Assembly (NCBI RefSeq): GCF_003049735.1
Contig: NZ_PIRM01000001.1
Span: 558,001-622,000 of the forward strand
Reading direction: 5' to 3'
Length of the DNA stretch: 64,000 nucleotides
Origin: Campylobacter concisus
Lineage (GTDB): Bacteria; Campylobacterota; Campylobacteria; Campylobacterales; Campylobacteraceae
Of the stretch, positions 53,754 through 64,000 are shown one piece after another. The notes below the pieces were generated by a model. It did not search any database and was not told where the DNA came from. It was given only the letters and a program-made list of their open reading frames with translations. A program made the translations under genes and the position numbers. Numbering within the stretch: position 1 is the first letter of the stretch; every line of letters starts with the position of its first letter.

Positions 53754-54685
53754 TTAATTCTCCAAAACAAAATTTTATTCTCATAGGCTGAAGTTACGAC
53801 TTCATTATCGCTTATAAAAACTATGCTATTTATCGTACTTTGTCCAGTTTTTAGCATTGCGATATTTTCTAAGCTTTTGCTATCAACTAAATTTACATCG
53901 CTCATCTCATCACTCATATAAGCCGCCACTCTACCATCATCGCTAAGGCCGACACCATAGACCAAAAAGCCGGTATTTATCTTTTTTAGGCTTCCAGCTG
54001 AAAATATCCCCACTATCCTGTCGGTGCCTCCGCTGATCATGACTCCATTTTTATATGAGATGTCGTAGATATTATCTGTATGAATGTCTAAAATTTGATC
54101 CATTTTTTTAGCTTTTATGTTATAAAAGTAGACCTTCCCACTCTCGCAAGCGATAGCTAGCGTGCTTCTATCTTCGCTTATCTCCATATCTGAGAGCATT
54201 GCGATTGAAATTTTAAAGCTATCATAAATTTCGCTACTTTTTAGGTTTAAAAAGTAAATTTCATTGCTAATTGAAGCAAGCACAACATGCTCATTATCTA
54301 AAAATAATGCCTTTTTTATTGCTTGATTTGGTATTTTTATGCTTTTCATCTGTCCATTTTCTCTTATATAAAGCACCTTTGTAGCATAGTCACCCTCACT
54401 TAGGATGAGTATCTTGCCATTTAACTCATCAACGTTTAAAATTTTTGGTCTTTCATGATCGCTAACGTAGGTTTTTATATCATCCATTTTGATGATCTCT
54501 TCAAATTTATCTTCTTTAGGATCATAAATTTCAACCGTCCCTCCATCAGTCGCGATAAAGAGTTTGCCATTTATTAGCGTTGTGCTTAGCACATTTGCAC
54601 TAGCCTCTATTTGCTTGTATGGCGTAGTGATCTCGCTTGCAAAGATAAAATTTAATAGACAAAAAATAAAAAACAAAGCTCTCAT
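53750..54685 (-). CDS. napL: NapL, periplasmic beta-propeller-like protein
   Basis: A 311-residue exported protein (signal peptide residues 1-16, ending IFAS). The remainder is WD40/YVTN-like: repeats such as VLSTTLINGKLFIATDGGTVEIYD, STLAIACESGKVYFYN and GVMISGGTDRIVGIFS. NapL is specific to epsilonproteobacterial nap operons; in Campylobacter it is associated with NapA maturation, though its exact task is not settled. It overlaps napF and napD by 4 bases on each side. Confidence 0.9.
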   Translation of the reverse strand: MRALFFIFCLLNFIFASEITTPYKQIEASANVLSTTLINGKLFIATDGGTVEIYDPKEDKFEEIIKMDDIKTYVSDHERPKILNVDELNGKILILSEGDYATKVLYIRENGQMKSIKIPNQAIKKALFLDNEHVVLASISNEIYFLNLKSSEIYDSFKISIAMLSDMEISEDRSTLAIACESGKVYFYNIKAKKMDQILDIHTDNIYDISYKNGVMISGGTDRIVGIFSAGSLKKINTGFLVYGVGLSDDGRVAAYMSDEMSDVNLVDSKSLENIAMLKTGQSTINSIVFISDNEVVTSAYENKILFWRIK

Positions 54686-55149
54686 AAGGCCTCCATTTGA
54701 AGTGAATTTTTAAAGCAAACATCAAAGCACTCGCCGCAACTTACGCAGTTTTGATTAACAATAGGACGAAAAACGCCAAGAAATTCGACTGCTTTAAATT
54801 TGCAAGCATCAAGGCAGTTGTAGCAGATCGTATCATTCCACGCTAGACAGCTAGAAACATCGATGCTAACTTTTGCATTTATACTCTTTGGTGAGTTTAA
54901 GCTTAATGTCTTTTTACCAAGACTCTCACAAGCTCTTACGCACTCTTCGCAAAAGTCACAGCCCAGCTTTTTAACTTTAAAAACTACCCTTTCATTTTCA
55001 AAGCTAAGAAGCTCTTTTTCACAAGCATTTACGCAGCTAGCATCGCATCCACCGCAGTCAAACTCACCGCTAAAAAATGGCGGAGTTATAAATTTGGGAG
55101 CAGATTTTGCCCCCAAAATTTTACTAAAAAGCTCTCGCCTGCTTTGCAT
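54682..55149 (-). CDS. napF: NapF-type polyferredoxin
   Basis: A 155-residue iron-sulphur protein rich in Cys. Cluster motifs are CGGCDASCVNAC, CDFCEECVRAC, CYNCLDAC and CVSCGECFDVC, suggesting up to four [4Fe-4S] clusters. No signal or membrane helix is visible, so it is cytoplasmic. In other bacteria NapF helps activate NapA by passing electrons or clusters. Wolinella also has NapF between napB and napL, so this matches that version of the operon rather than the C. jejuni one. It overlaps napB by one base. Confidence 0.88.
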   Translation of the reverse strand: MQSRRELFSKILGAKSAPKFITPPFFSGEFDCGGCDASCVNACEKELLSFENERVVFKVKKLGCDFCEECVRACESLGKKTLSLNSPKSINAKVSIDVSSCLAWNDTICYNCLDACKFKAVEFLGVFRPIVNQNCVSCGECFDVCFKNSLQMEAL

Positions 55150-55676
55150 TATTTAACACCATCGTTTAAAACATCTAGCAAGTTTGACTTATGAGTGCCG
55201 TTTTTATCTCTAAAATCAGGCTTAAATTTATTACCGACTAGCTGAGTTAAGCCAGTTTGTTGCTCAACGTGGCATGTTGTGCAGTTATATCTTTCATCAT
55301 CAAGCTTGCCTGCAAGATCTTTTTTATTTCTGATGTCATAAAGATGAGATGATGGTATCGGTGTTGCTCCACTATCTTTTGCAAACTCAGGCATATGGCA
55401 GGTTACGCACATATTCATATCCTTTGTGATAGGTACTAAACCCTCAGTATCGTGTGGGATAAATGGCGGTGCATTTTCAAAAGACCTATCAAATTTCTTT
55501 GACATACCAGCTGGCTCTTTTGTGTAGTTCACATCTTTTAATACAACGTCTTTATCGTCTAGCAAATCGATATTTCTAAAGCCGATTTGCGAATCACTAA
55601 TACTTGGATTATTAAAAGTACATGCCGCAAAAAACGCAGCACACAATCCTCCAAGCATCATTATTTTTATTTTCAT
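55149..55676 (-). CDS. napB: NapB, dihaem cytochrome c subunit of periplasmic nitrate reductase
   Basis: A 175-residue exported dihaem cytochrome. The signal sequence resembles a lipoprotein one (AAFFAAC with Cys19). The two haem motifs are CVTCHMPEF and CTTCHVEQQ, and upstream histidines (FIPHDTEG, SSHLYD) supply the axial ligands. NapB passes electrons to NapA. It overlaps napH by 4 bases. The lipobox-like Cys may or may not be lipidated; NapB proteins are usually soluble. Confidence 0.94.
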   Translation of the reverse strand: MKIKIMMLGGLCAAFFAACTFNNPSISDSQIGFRNIDLLDDKDVVLKDVNYTKEPAGMSKKFDRSFENAPPFIPHDTEGLVPITKDMNMCVTCHMPEFAKDSGATPIPSSHLYDIRNKKDLAGKLDDERYNCTTCHVEQQTGLTQLVGNKFKPDFRDKNGTHKSNLLDVLNDGVK

Positions 55677-56464
55677 TTTTCTCTCCTTAAATTTCTAATA
55701 CTAAATTTCAATGCCCCGTCTCCACAAACATCAATACACCTGCCACAGCTTATGCACTCGCTTGAGCTAACCGAGCGGCTCTCTTTACCGATCATGTCAA
55801 GCACTTGCATCTCTGGACAAATAAGCTTACATTTCATACATTTTGTGCAAGCCTGGGCATCATGTTTTACTCTAATTAGGGCAAATTTTGAGATGATGGC
55901 ATAAAAGGCACCAAGCGGACAAACGTGCGAGCAAATACCACGCTTTAACACAAACATATCAAAAGCAATGATCGCAACCGCTATGCCTAAAGCACTAGCT
56001 GAGCCGTAAATAATGCCACGCTGAATAATGCCAATATAGTTAACGCTCTCAAATACTGGATAAGATAAAGCAAGGCTTAATATAAGAGCAAGAGCCAGCA
56101 AGTAATAACGTAAATTTTTACTCACATTTAAGACTTTTTCGCCCTTAAAGCCAAATTTCTCTCTTAGTTTAAAAGCGATATCAGTTAGCAAATTTATCGG
56201 GCATATCCACGAACAAAACGCTCTTGGAGCAACTAGTGCGTAAAATGCAAAGATAATGCCAGCTCCAATAATTGCATTTATGCCGGCACTAAAGCTTGCA
56301 AGTAAAATTTGAACCAAAGCAAATGGATCGCTTAGTGGAATTTTTCCAAAAAGCAAAGATGAGCTTAAATTTCCGCTAAGTATCTTAACTCCATAAAAAT
56401 TTCCTAGGATAAATAGTGCTAGGATAGAAATTTGAGTTATTCGTCTTAAGATTAAAAATTTCAT
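55673..56464 (-). CDS. napH: NapH, quinol dehydrogenase membrane component
   Basis: A 263-residue membrane protein with about four helices (near 10-30, 60-82, 130-150 and 155-178). It has two C-x3-CP motifs at helix ends (CSWICPINLL and CSHVCPLG) and two [4Fe-4S] ferredoxin motifs near the C-terminus (CTKCMKCKLIC and CISCGRCIDVC). NapH with NapG oxidises menaquinol and passes electrons to NapB, replacing the NapC tetrahaem cytochrome in Campylobacter. It overlaps napG and napB by 4 bases each. Confidence 0.96.
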   Translation of the reverse strand: MKFLILRRITQISILALFILGNFYGVKILSGNLSSSLLFGKIPLSDPFALVQILLASFSAGINAIIGAGIIFAFYALVAPRAFCSWICPINLLTDIAFKLREKFGFKGEKVLNVSKNLRYYLLALALILSLALSYPVFESVNYIGIIQRGIIYGSASALGIAVAIIAFDMFVLKRGICSHVCPLGAFYAIISKFALIRVKHDAQACTKCMKCKLICPEMQVLDMIGKESRSVSSSECISCGRCIDVCGDGALKFSIRNLRREK

Positions 56465-57219
56465 AGCTCACCACCATTTAGATAATCAGTCGCTTTTTTA
56501 ATGTCAAGCTTTATTTTGCTGTCCGCATCATCTATGCGTCTTTCATCTTCTTTTATCCAGCCTTTGACGTAGTTATCGCCTACTTTGCCAAGCACCGCAT
56601 CGCGGTTTAGCACGGTAATGGCTGCTTTTTTAGTGATACAGGCTCGCTCGCATAGGCCACATCCGGTGCAGATGTCGCTATCGACCACTGGAAGTAAAAA
56701 GGCATGCTTTTGCGTCCTTTCGTTGCGGCGATACTCAAGATACAAGGCCTTATCTATGAGCGGACAGGATCTATAGCAAGCATCGCACTGTATTCCCCAG
56801 TATGCCACGCAGTTTTTCATATCAACCACCGCAACACCCATTTTGGCCTTATTTATGTCAAGCTTGCCTTTTGTGCTTACTAAATTTACGTCCAAAGCTC
56901 CAGTCGGACAGGCTGGCACACAAGGGATATTTTCACACATATAGCAAGGAATTTTTCTAGGCTCAAAATAAGGCGTTCCAATGCTTATGCCATCTTCTAG
57001 CGATGAGAGCTTTAGCGTATCAAATGGACAAGCCTCTACGCAAAGCCCACACCTAATGCAGCTTTGTAAAAATTGCTTCTCTTCTTTTGCACCAGGAGGC
57101 CTAAGAAGCATAAGTGGCGAGGCTTTGGCACTAAGCGACCAAACAAAGCCTCCGCCAAGAGCTAAAAGCGCTACTTTTGCTCCAAATTTTAAAGCCTCTC
57201 GCCTACTTGAAAATCCCAT
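56461..57219 (-). CDS. napG: NapG, ferredoxin-type quinol dehydrogenase component
   Basis: A 252-residue Tat-exported iron-sulphur protein. The twin-arginine signal is MGFSSRREALKFGAKVALLAL, and four clusters are indicated by CIRCGLCVEAC, CYMCENIPCVPAC, CDACYRSC and CTGCGLCERAC. Start choice: ATG at 57219 has TAGGTGAG at the right distance; a GTG three codons upstream directly after the napA stop is possible but would leave no ribosome binding site. It forms the NapGH quinol dehydrogenase with NapH. Confidence 0.95.
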   Translation of the reverse strand: MGFSSRREALKFGAKVALLALGGGFVWSLSAKASPLMLLRPPGAKEEKQFLQSCIRCGLCVEACPFDTLKLSSLEDGISIGTPYFEPRKIPCYMCENIPCVPACPTGALDVNLVSTKGKLDINKAKMGVAVVDMKNCVAYWGIQCDACYRSCPLIDKALYLEYRRNERTQKHAFLLPVVDSDICTGCGLCERACITKKAAITVLNRDAVLGKVGDNYVKGWIKEDERRIDDADSKIKLDIKKATDYLNGGEL

Positions 57220-57228
57220 ATCGCTCAC

Positions 57229-60009
57229 CTATGCTTTGTAAATTTTAACCGCACACTTTTTATAATCAGTCTCTTTTGAGATTGGGCAAGTAGCGTCAAG
57301 ACATACTTTGTTTATATATACGTTTTCATCAAAGAAAGGCACATAAACAAGACCTACTGGCGGCTTATTTCTACCTTTTAGATCTACTCTTGCTTTTACC
57401 TTGCCGCGGCGTGATTCGACCCAAACGATCTCATTTTGCATTACGCCAAGATTTTTAGCATCATCTTCATGCATATAGCAAAGCGCCTCTGGAACCGCTC
57501 TATAAAGCTCAGGAACACGCATAGTCATCGTACCTGTATGCCAGTGCTCTAGCACACGGCCAGTACATAGCCAGAATGGATAATCTTTACTTGGCATCTC
57601 GCATGGATCCATGTAAGGACGGAAGAAAATTTTTGCTTTGTTTGCAAGAGATGTTTTATCTTTATTTGTAACGCCTTTTAGATCGCCTGTTGGAAGGGCT
57701 GCGTTTTTGTTGCCATAGAATGCAAATTTCTCATTTGGGGCAGCTTTTTTAGCGTATGGGTCAAATTTAGTATTAAATCTCCACTGAGTCTCTTTGCCAT
57801 CAACTACTGGCCATCTAAGACCTCTTACTCTGTGGTAAGTATCAAAGTCTGCTAGGTCGTGGCCGTGTCCAACGCCAAATTTTCTATACTCTTCCCAAAG
57901 ATATTTATGGACGAAAAATCCATATCCTTTAAATTCTTTACCATCTGAGCCGATCACCTTTCTGCTATCGCCAAATACTTCTGTATTGTCGTAGTTTTCT
58001 ATGATCGGATCGTTTGCACTAAATTTCTTAGCCTCTTCGTTAGCAAAAAGTACGTCAAATAACGTATCTTCTTCGCTATACCCCATAGCTTTTGCCTCTT
58101 CAAGCACATTTGGAAGTGTCACTTTATCATTTACTTTTTTCTCACCCCAAACATCTTTTAGCTTAAAGCGTTTACTAAACTCCATCATTTGCCAAATATC
58201 AGGCATCGCTTCGCCAACCGGAAGTACTTGCTGTCTCCAGTGTTGTGTTCTTCTCTCAGCATTACCGTATGCGCCCCATTTTTCATAGATCATCGCAGTT
58301 GGGAGAATAAGGTCAGCAACTTTTGCAGAAATTCCTGGATAAGGATCGCTTACAACGATGAAGTTATCCATCTCACGAGCTGCTTTGATCCAGTGGTTTG
58401 CGTTTGCAGTATTTTGCCACGGATTATTTACTTGAACCCATATAAATTTAACCTTACCATCTTCAAGATCACGCATCATTTTTACGTAGTGAGAAGCGAG
58501 TACGCCACTTAGTGTTCCAGTAGGAAGTTTCCAAATTTTTTCAGTTATCTCTCTATGTTTTGGATTCTCAATAACCATATCAGCTGGCAAGCGGTGAACA
58601 AATGTTCCAACCTCTCTTGCAGTTCCACACGCACTTGGTTGACCAGTTAAAGAAAATGCTCCTGAGCCTGGAAGTGCTTGCTTACCAAGTAAGAAATGCA
58701 CCATATAAGCTTGCTCATTTACCCATGTACCACGTTGGTGTTGATTAAAGCCCATCGTCCAAAAACTTACGACTTTGCGGTTTTTCTCGATGTAAAGATC
58801 AGCAAGTGCCTTTAGCTTTTTCTTAAATTCTTCTATATCTTCATTTGGATCGCCCTTTGCCACCTTTGCTGTAAAGTCAAGTGTGTAAGGTGCAAGAGCT
58901 TTTTTAAACTCTTCAAATGTTATTTGCCAATGTGCGCCAGATTTTGCAGCATTTTTATTTTCTAGCGTATCGCCAGCTTTTAGTCCAAGATATGCAAGCG
59001 TAACACCCTCAGCCTCGCTTAGCACCTTTGACTTCTCGGTAGCAGCAGTGTCTAGCTCGCTTGGAGCATATTTTTTATGATTAATGTCTGGACGAAGACC
59101 ATATCCGATATCGGCTGGACCAGTTGTAAATACACAGTGTTTTTTAACAAATTCTTCATCGATCATCTCTGGGTGGTTATAAACTATCTCACGAGCGATA
59201 TAGTTCCAGATAGCAAGGTCAGATGACGGAGCAAAGATGATCTCGATGTCAGCTAAATTTGATGTTCTAGTTGAGTAAGTGCTTAAATTTACAACCTTTA
59301 CTCTATCAGGATCGCTAAGCTTTCTATCGCTTACGCGCGCCCAAAGGATCGGGTGCATCTCAGCCATATTTGCGCCCCAAGCCACGATAGTATCAGTTAG
59401 TTCGATATCATCAAAACAGCCTGATGGCTCGTCTATGCCAAAAACTTGCATAAAGCCAACAACCGCGCTTGCCATGCAGTGTCTTGCGTTTGGATCGATG
59501 CTATTGCTTCTAAAGCCACCTTTTATAAGCTTAACAGCAGCGTAACCTTCTGGAATAGTATATTGACCAGAGCCTAGAACTCCGATGCCGTGAGGGCCTA
59601 GTTCATCATATGCTTTTCTAAACTGAGCCTCCATAACATCAAATGCTTGCTTCCAGCTTACTTGCTTAAATTTTCCTTTTTTATCAAATTCGCCTTTTTC
59701 ATTTACACGCAAAAGCGGATGAGTGATCCTATCCTCGCCGTACATGATCTTAGCATTAAAATAGCCTTTAATGCAGTTTAGACCACGATTTACTGGTGCT
59801 TCTGGATCTCCTTTTACAGCTACTATCTTGCCTTCTTTTGTAGCGACCATGATACCACAGCCTGTCCCACAAAACCTACAAGCGGCTTTATCCCAGCGCC
59901 AGTCTTTTTCGGCTTCGCTTGCTGCACTTAGCGAGCTTGGTACGGCTATACCAGCACTAGCGCAAGCAGCACTAGCTGCAGCACTTTTTATGAATTCTCG
60001 TCGATTCAT
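57229..60009 (-). CDS. napA: NapA, periplasmic nitrate reductase catalytic subunit
   Basis: A 926-residue molybdoenzyme reducing nitrate to nitrite in the periplasm. It has a Tat signal ([13 protein letters not shown]...), a [4Fe-4S] cluster bound by Cys44, Cys47, Cys51 and Cys79, and the molybdenum ligand Cys178 in [11 protein letters not shown]. The C-terminal molybdopterin-binding domain contains [17 protein letters not shown] and the ending [19 protein letters not shown]. An AAAGGAGAAAG ribosome binding site precedes ATG. It is the first gene of the nap operon. At 926 residues it is longer than the roughly 830 of E. coli NapA, which is normal for epsilonproteobacteria. Confidence 0.99.
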   Translation of the reverse strand: MNRREFIKSAAASAACASAGIAVPSSLSAASEAEKDWRWDKAACRFCGTGCGIMVATKEGKIVAVKGDPEAPVNRGLNCIKGYFNAKIMYGEDRITHPLLRVNEKGEFDKKGKFKQVSWKQAFDVMEAQFRKAYDELGPHGIGVLGSGQYTIPEGYAAVKLIKGGFRSNSIDPNARHCMASAVVGFMQVFGIDEPSGCFDDIELTDTIVAWGANMAEMHPILWARVSDRKLSDPDRVKVVNLSTYSTRTSNLADIEIIFAPSSDLAIWNYIAREIVYNHPEMIDEEFVKKHCVFTTGPADIGYGLRPDINHKKYAPSELDTAATEKSKVLSEAEGVTLAYLGLKAGDTLENKNAAKSGAHWQITFEEFKKALAPYTLDFTAKVAKGDPNEDIEEFKKKLKALADLYIEKNRKVVSFWTMGFNQHQRGTWVNEQAYMVHFLLGKQALPGSGAFSLTGQPSACGTAREVGTFVHRLPADMVIENPKHREITEKIWKLPTGTLSGVLASHYVKMMRDLEDGKVKFIWVQVNNPWQNTANANHWIKAAREMDNFIVVSDPYPGISAKVADLILPTAMIYEKWGAYGNAERRTQHWRQQVLPVGEAMPDIWQMMEFSKRFKLKDVWGEKKVNDKVTLPNVLEEAKAMGYSEEDTLFDVLFANEEAKKFSANDPIIENYDNTEVFGDSRKVIGSDGKEFKGYGFFVHKYLWEEYRKFGVGHGHDLADFDTYHRVRGLRWPVVDGKETQWRFNTKFDPYAKKAAPNEKFAFYGNKNAALPTGDLKGVTNKDKTSLANKAKIFFRPYMDPCEMPSKDYPFWLCTGRVLEHWHTGTMTMRVPELYRAVPEALCYMHEDDAKNLGVMQNEIVWVESRRGKVKARVDLKGRNKPPVGLVYVPFFDENVYINKVCLDATCPISKETDYKKCAVKIYKA

Positions 60010-60550
60010 TCTTTCTCCTTTAAAGATTTAAAACAAATTTAATTGATATTAACCTTGTAAAACTTATTTACAACTGATTGACATTTACAAAAATTTCAAG
60101 AAACTTAAGCCAAAAATGTAAATATTTTTCTACATAAAAATATTAATTTTGTCACAAAGCACGATTTTAAAAGAAAATACTATTTAATAAAATTTAAAAA
60201 TTTTAGAGTAGTTATCAAAAAAGCTAAATAAAACAAAGTAAAATTGTTTTTAAATATTTGAGTAAAAAAGTAACATAAAGTATTATTAGAAATTTTTATC
60301 TTCTTACTGAAATATCAATAATTGCAAGGATAAATTCTAATAATTTTCATTACATTGCGACAAACATAATCTATAAAAATTTAACTAGCAATATCACTAT
60401 AAAGCTATAAATATTAGATTATTTTTAAAAATTTTATTATATTTATAAAACAAAAAAATAATTTTAAGATTAGAGATAAAAAGGAGTTATTTTCATCCTC
60501 AAATTTTGAGGATGAAATATTAATAAAATTTTAGGTGTTAAGCTATAAGG
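60010..60550. other. Intergenic region upstream of napA
   Basis: A 541-base very AT-rich stretch between the MCP gene and napA with no supportable ORF. It contains the MCP terminator (60491-60517) and must contain the nap promoter. Minus-strand TTTAAAGGAGAAAG near 60010-60025 is the napA ribosome binding site. I found no convincing FNR or NssR-type dyad, and no -10 that stands out from the AT background. Confidence 0.6.
60491..60517 (-). terminator. Terminator of the first MCP gene
   Basis: TTTCATCCTCAAA (60491-60503) and its exact complement (60505-60517) are separated by one base, giving an effective 11-base-pair stem with a small loop. It starts about 34 bases after the MCP stop codon. 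On the minus strand the stem is followed by ATAACTCCTTTTT. Confidence 0.8.
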
Positions 60551-62503
60551 TTAAAATTTATTCTTTTTAACATCAGCTACTATTGTCTTAGCCATTTCAT
60601 CGATTTGAGCAGTGATTTCATTTGTTGAACTCACGATATCAACATTTTGCTTTGTAATGCTATCTATCTGGCTTACACTTTGATTTATCATATTTATGCC
60701 TTCGCTTTGCTCTCTGATGCTCTCGCTCATCTCGTTAATGCTTTGAGTAAGTATATTTGCATTAGTTTCGATCTCACCAAGTGATTTTTGAGTTCGCTCA
60801 GCTAGTTTTCTAACCTCATCTGCAACTACAGCAAAACCTCGTCCATGCTCACCAGCACGCGCTGCCTCGATAGCGGCGTTTAGAGCAAGTAGGTTGGTTT
60901 GATCTGCTATATCTCTAATAATAACGATGATATTTTTAATCTCTTCAGATTGTTTTATAACATCTACAGTCTTTTGACTAATTGCACTCATTGAGCTGCT
61001 CATTTGCTCGATCGCAGCAGCACTTTCTTGGAGAGAATTTGCTTGTGTGCTAGCACCTTGAGTTACTTGCTTCATTGATGCATCTAAATTTTTGGCTTTT
61101 TCTTCTAAGAATTGTGCTTGTTTTAGATTAAACGCAAGCATATTAGCTATCTCTTCGCCAAGCTCGTTTGTTACTAGTTCGACATTGCCTTTGGCATCCA
61201 AAATTCTTGAAGTAAAATCAGAATTTCTAAAATCATTAAAAGTTTTTTGGATCATATTTAAATCGCTACCGACTCTTTTTTCCAAAACATCTAGCATTTT
61301 ATTTAAGACATCTTTTAATTCGATTAGTTTTGGATTAGCTGGAACATCTATTATCCTTGCTTTTAAATTTCCATTTTCTATCGCCTTTGCAGTCTCAACA
61401 GATTGAGATACCACTCTAGAGTCTTGATCGGCATTGTCAAAAATTTTAGCAATATTATCATTTATTAGTTTGCTCATTACGCCAAATTCATCTTTTGTTG
61501 CCACCTTTGAAACAACTGGCTCTTTTATCTCAAAATTTAAAAATCTAAAGAAACTAACCAAAGCATCTGTAATAGTTTTAATAGGATTAAGCGATCTTTT
61601 TAGCAAGAAATATACAAATGCAGACAAGACAACTATAAATATAAAGGCTAAAATAATTTGAACTTTTAAAATAGGTAAAGTATGCGAGCTAAAGATATTT
61701 TGATCCATAGCTGTTATTGCCAACCAACCTTTATCATTTATCTCTAACATATAGGCATAGACATCTTCGCCTTTTGTATTTTTATATGCTATTAATCCAT
61801 TTTCATCAAATTTCTTTTCATTATATTGTTTTATAAGGTTTTTAGCGATCTCGTGAGGTTTACCAACTAATTCTTTATTTGGGTGCATTATAACGTTGCC
61901 ATTTTGATCTGTAACAAAAGCATAGCTGTATTCAGTTTTACTGATTTGCGATATATTATTGCTCAACTCCTCAATAGATGCATCTATACCAGTAACTCCA
62001 ATATTTTTAATAGGTGCAGCAAAAGTTATAACCATCGCATTTAATGAAGCTGCCATATATGGATCGGTATATATTGGTTTATTCTCGGCTTTAGCTTGTT
62101 TATACCATCCTCTAACTCTTGGATCATATCCAGCTTTATTTTGCCCATTTGATCTAAACATAGCCCCATCCTCATATCCAGCGTAAACAAGAGTGATCTC
62201 TTTTCCAGATATAGCTTTTGCTTGAGATAAAGCTAAATTTATACCATCAGCATTCATCGAGCCATCACTTTTCTCGCTTATCTTACTAAGAGTCTCAGCC
62301 ATTTTCTCTATAGCATACTGATTATTGGTAAAAAAGCTATTTAGTGCGATTTTCACATCTTTTAAAATTTGCTTTTGAGTTTGTATTACTAACTCAATGG
62401 CTTTATCATGAGCTGTGTTATAGCTAGCTAAAGATATTAGCGAGAATGATATGAATAATGCCAGTATGAGCATTAAAGATATTTTGTTTGCAATTGATCG
62501 CAT
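60551..62503 (-). CDS. Methyl-accepting chemotaxis protein with periplasmic Cache sensor domain
   Basis: A 650-residue chemoreceptor. Membrane helices at about 8-28 and 275-300 flank a periplasmic double-Cache-like sensor (ARG-WY motif [20 protein letters not shown] near 131-150). After a HAMP region come the helical adaptor and the signalling tip ([32 protein letters not shown], about 535-566). The end is KNKF, without a CheR/CheB-tethering pentapeptide. The ligand is unknown; Cache domains of this type often bind amino or organic acids. It is monocistronic, next to a related gene upstream. Confidence 0.93.
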   Translation of the reverse strand: MRSIANKISLMLILALFISFSLISLASYNTAHDKAIELVIQTQKQILKDVKIALNSFFTNNQYAIEKMAETLSKISEKSDGSMNADGINLALSQAKAISGKEITLVYAGYEDGAMFRSNGQNKAGYDPRVRGWYKQAKAENKPIYTDPYMAASLNAMVITFAAPIKNIGVTGIDASIEELSNNISQISKTEYSYAFVTDQNGNVIMHPNKELVGKPHEIAKNLIKQYNEKKFDENGLIAYKNTKGEDVYAYMLEINDKGWLAITAMDQNIFSSHTLPILKVQIILAFIFIVVLSAFVYFLLKRSLNPIKTITDALVSFFRFLNFEIKEPVVSKVATKDEFGVMSKLINDNIAKIFDNADQDSRVVSQSVETAKAIENGNLKARIIDVPANPKLIELKDVLNKMLDVLEKRVGSDLNMIQKTFNDFRNSDFTSRILDAKGNVELVTNELGEEIANMLAFNLKQAQFLEEKAKNLDASMKQVTQGASTQANSLQESAAAIEQMSSSMSAISQKTVDVIKQSEEIKNIIVIIRDIADQTNLLALNAAIEAARAGEHGRGFAVVADEVRKLAERTQKSLGEIETNANILTQSINEMSESIREQSEGINMINQSVSQIDSITKQNVDIVSSTNEITAQIDEMAKTIVADVKKNKF

Positions 62504-62661
62504 TTACTTTCCTTTTACAAAAAATTTTAAGATGCGATTGTATATTTTTTATATTAAATGGTATTTAATAATATTAATTACAAAATAGTGATGTATACAT
62601 TAAATAATAATTTTGAATTATTTTTTCATTTTAGGTAGTTAAGATCAGCGAGATAAAATTA

Positions 62662-62690
62662 GAATTTAGGGGAAGCAAACCCCTAAATTC
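62662..62690 (-). terminator. Terminator of the second MCP gene
   Basis: GAATTTAGGGG (62662-62672) pairs exactly with CCCCTAAATTC (62680-62690) around a 7-base loop, 10 bases after the MCP stop. On the minus strand it is followed by TAATTTTATC. This is the strongest hairpin in the MCP region and separates the two chemoreceptor genes. Confidence 0.85.
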
Positions 62691-62700
62691 GGCTCTAAGA

Positions 62701-64000
62701 TTAAAATTTATTCTTTCTAACGTCAGCTACTATCGTCTTGGCCATGTCATCTATTTGGTCAGTAATTTCGTTTGTTGTACCGACAATATCAATATTTTGT
62801 TTTGTAATACTGTCGATCTGACTTACACTTTGATTTATCATATTTATACCTTCGCTTTGCTCTCTGATGCTCTCACTCATCTCATTGATGCTTTGAGCTA
62901 GAACATTTGCATTAGCTTCGATCTCGCCAAGTGATTTTTGAGTTCGCTCTGCTAGTTTTCTAACCTCGTCGGCAACTACCGCAAAGCCTCTGCCGTGCTC
63001 GCCCGCTCTAGCCGCCTCTATAGCGGCGTTTAGAGCAAGTAAATTTGTTTGATCGGCTATATCTCTAATAATAACGATGATGTTTTTAATCTCTTCGCTT
63101 TGTCTAGTTACGTCGCTAGCTTTTTGGCTAATGGCGTTCATAGAACTGCTCATCTCTTCTATAGCAGCCGCGCTTTCTTGGATGGAGTCGGCTTGCTTAT
63201 GGGCTCCGTCGGTTAGGGTTCTCATGGACTCTGCTAGGATTTTAGCTTTTTCTTCTAGGACCTGAGCTTCTTTTAAATTTTCCCTTAGCATATTGCTTAC
63301 GGCGTCGCCCGCGCTTTGAAGGCCTACTATCATATCTCTTAGATCGCTTTCAAGCTCCGGTTTTAGCTCTAATCTAGGAGTGTAGTCGTTTTTGTTGTAA
63401 GAAGCTAAGACTACGGCTATGCCTTTTAAATTTTCAGAAATTGACGCAAAGAATTTATTTAGCAGATCTTTTAACTGAACTAAAGCCGGATTATTCGGAG
63501 TAGAGTTAATCTTGGCTCCCATGTGTCCTTTTATCATGAGATTTGCTATACCGTTCATCTCGTCTATTAAGGCGCTATCTTTTTTAACGCCATTAAGGAC
63601 TTTTTCTATATTTTCGTTAATAGATTCGCTCATTCTGCCAAATTCGTCTTGCGTAGTTACTACTAGCTTTTCCGGAGCGTTAGGGGTTTCGTAGGTGATG
63701 AATTTAAACGCGTCTTCAAGCTTGGTTTGAATAGTTCTAATAGGGCTAAGCGATTTTTTAAGAAGAGTAAATACGATAGCCGAAAGTATGACTATAAAAG
63801 CTACGGCTAGGATTATTTGAGCTTTTAATAAAGGCAAGGTATTGGACGAAAAAGTATCTGCTCCGATAGCGGCTACGGCTAGCCAGCCTTGATCGTTTAT
63901 AGGAAGGACTTTGGCAGTTACGTTTTCGCCTTTATAGTTTGTATAAGGGATAAGTCCATTTTCATCAAATCTCTTAGCCGCAAATTCATCGGCCAAATAT
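62701..64000 (-). CDS. Methyl-accepting chemotaxis protein (partial, runs off the right edge)
   Basis: The C-terminal 433 residues of a chemoreceptor paralogous to the one at 60551; the frame is open to base 64000 and the gene's start lies beyond the window, so the TTG near 63996 is not the true start. A membrane helix (about 38 residues into the visible part, [18 protein letters not shown]), a HAMP-like region and the full signalling domain are present. The last ~170 residues are almost the same as in the neighbour, including KNKF at the end, while the middle is clearly different and GC-richer. Confidence 0.93.
   Translation of the reverse strand, partial: YLADEFAAKRFDENGLIPYTNYKGENVTAKVLPINDQGWLAVAAIGADTFSSNTLPLLKAQIILAVAFIVILSAIVFTLLKKSLSPIRTIQTKLEDAFKFITYETPNAPEKLVVTTQDEFGRMSESINENIEKVLNGVKKDSALIDEMNGIANLMIKGHMGAKINSTPNNPALVQLKDLLNKFFASISENLKGIAVVLASYNKNDYTPRLELKPELESDLRDMIVGLQSAGDAVSNMLRENLKEAQVLEEKAKILAESMRTLTDGAHKQADSIQESAAAIEEMSSSMNAISQKASDVTRQSEEIKNIIVIIRDIADQTNLLALNAAIEAARAGEHGRGFAVVADEVRKLAERTQKSLGEIEANANVLAQSINEMSESIREQSEGINMINQSVSQIDSITKQNIDIVGTTNEITDQIDDMAKTIVADVRKNKF

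Noticed and set aside
60010..60130. FNR/NssR-type operator upstream of napA
   Set aside because: Sequences such as TTGATATTAACC and TTGACATTTACAA show only half-sites in an AT-rich background and do not form a proper dyad.

Overview
The window is a chromosomal segment of a low-GC Epsilonproteobacterium (Campylobacterota), almost certainly a Campylobacter and most like the C. concisus group. Four things point there: the gene-order blocks truB-csrA-ispE-smpB, flgB-flgC-fliE-pbpB, hemN-DUF2603-argF-hemB | ribA-rsmG and alr-orf-pgp2 | PCuAC-orf-SCO; a campylobacterial major outer-membrane porin; a periplasmic nitrate reductase operon without napC; and short intergenic gaps. The species assignment is an inference. 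No rRNA, insertion sequence, prophage or CRISPR array is visible.

Layout. 1-5433 (+): end of truB, csrA, ispE, smpB, a thioredoxin-like lipoprotein, then the flagellar rod genes flgB-flgC-fliE behind a clear sigma-54 (-24/-12) promoter, and a class B penicillin-binding protein. 5547-14016 (-): two unknown membrane proteins, the fused cytochrome c synthase CcsBA, a monohaem cytochrome c, porA, a lipoprotein, a gene probably co-expressed with flagella, dps and a periplasmic rhodanese. 14098-32036 (-): a translation/transcription super-locus. In transcription order it is tRNA-Thr(TGT), tRNA-Tyr, tRNA-Gly, tRNA-Thr(GGT), tuf, rpmG, tRNA-Trp, secE, nusG, rplK, rplA, rplJ, rplL, rpoB, rpoC, a DoxX gene, rpsL, rpsG, fusA, tRNA-Arg. 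It starts at a near-consensus sigma-70 promoter and is punctuated by hairpins. rpoB and rpoC overlap but are not fused.

32273-41785 is the most distinctive accessory region. A seven-gene minus-strand operon encodes a TolC-like outer-membrane channel with an unusual SPOR-like N-terminal module, a LapG-like periplasmic cysteine protease, a LapD-like degenerate GGDEF/EAL membrane receptor, a type I secretion ABC transporter, an HlyD-type membrane fusion protein, a 164-residue protein of unknown family and a LuxR-type regulator with a degenerate receiver. I infer a cyclic-di-GMP-controlled system that exports a large adhesin and retains it at the surface. No adhesin substrate gene lies in the window. 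A small coiled-coil membrane protein with a seven-residue repeat sits just upstream of the divergent tRNA/tuf operon.

41900-53115: haem (hemN, hemB), arginine (argF) and riboflavin (ribA) biosynthesis, rsmG, small unknown proteins, htpX, a tandem pair of diverged secreted proteins, alanine racemase, the cell-shape peptidase Pgp2/Csd6, and a copper-delivery trio (PCuAC, unknown, SCO1) probably serving cytochrome oxidase assembly. 53412-60009 (-): a complete napAGHBFLD operon. 60551-64000 (-): two tandem methyl-accepting chemotaxis genes with nearly identical signalling ends; the second runs off the window.
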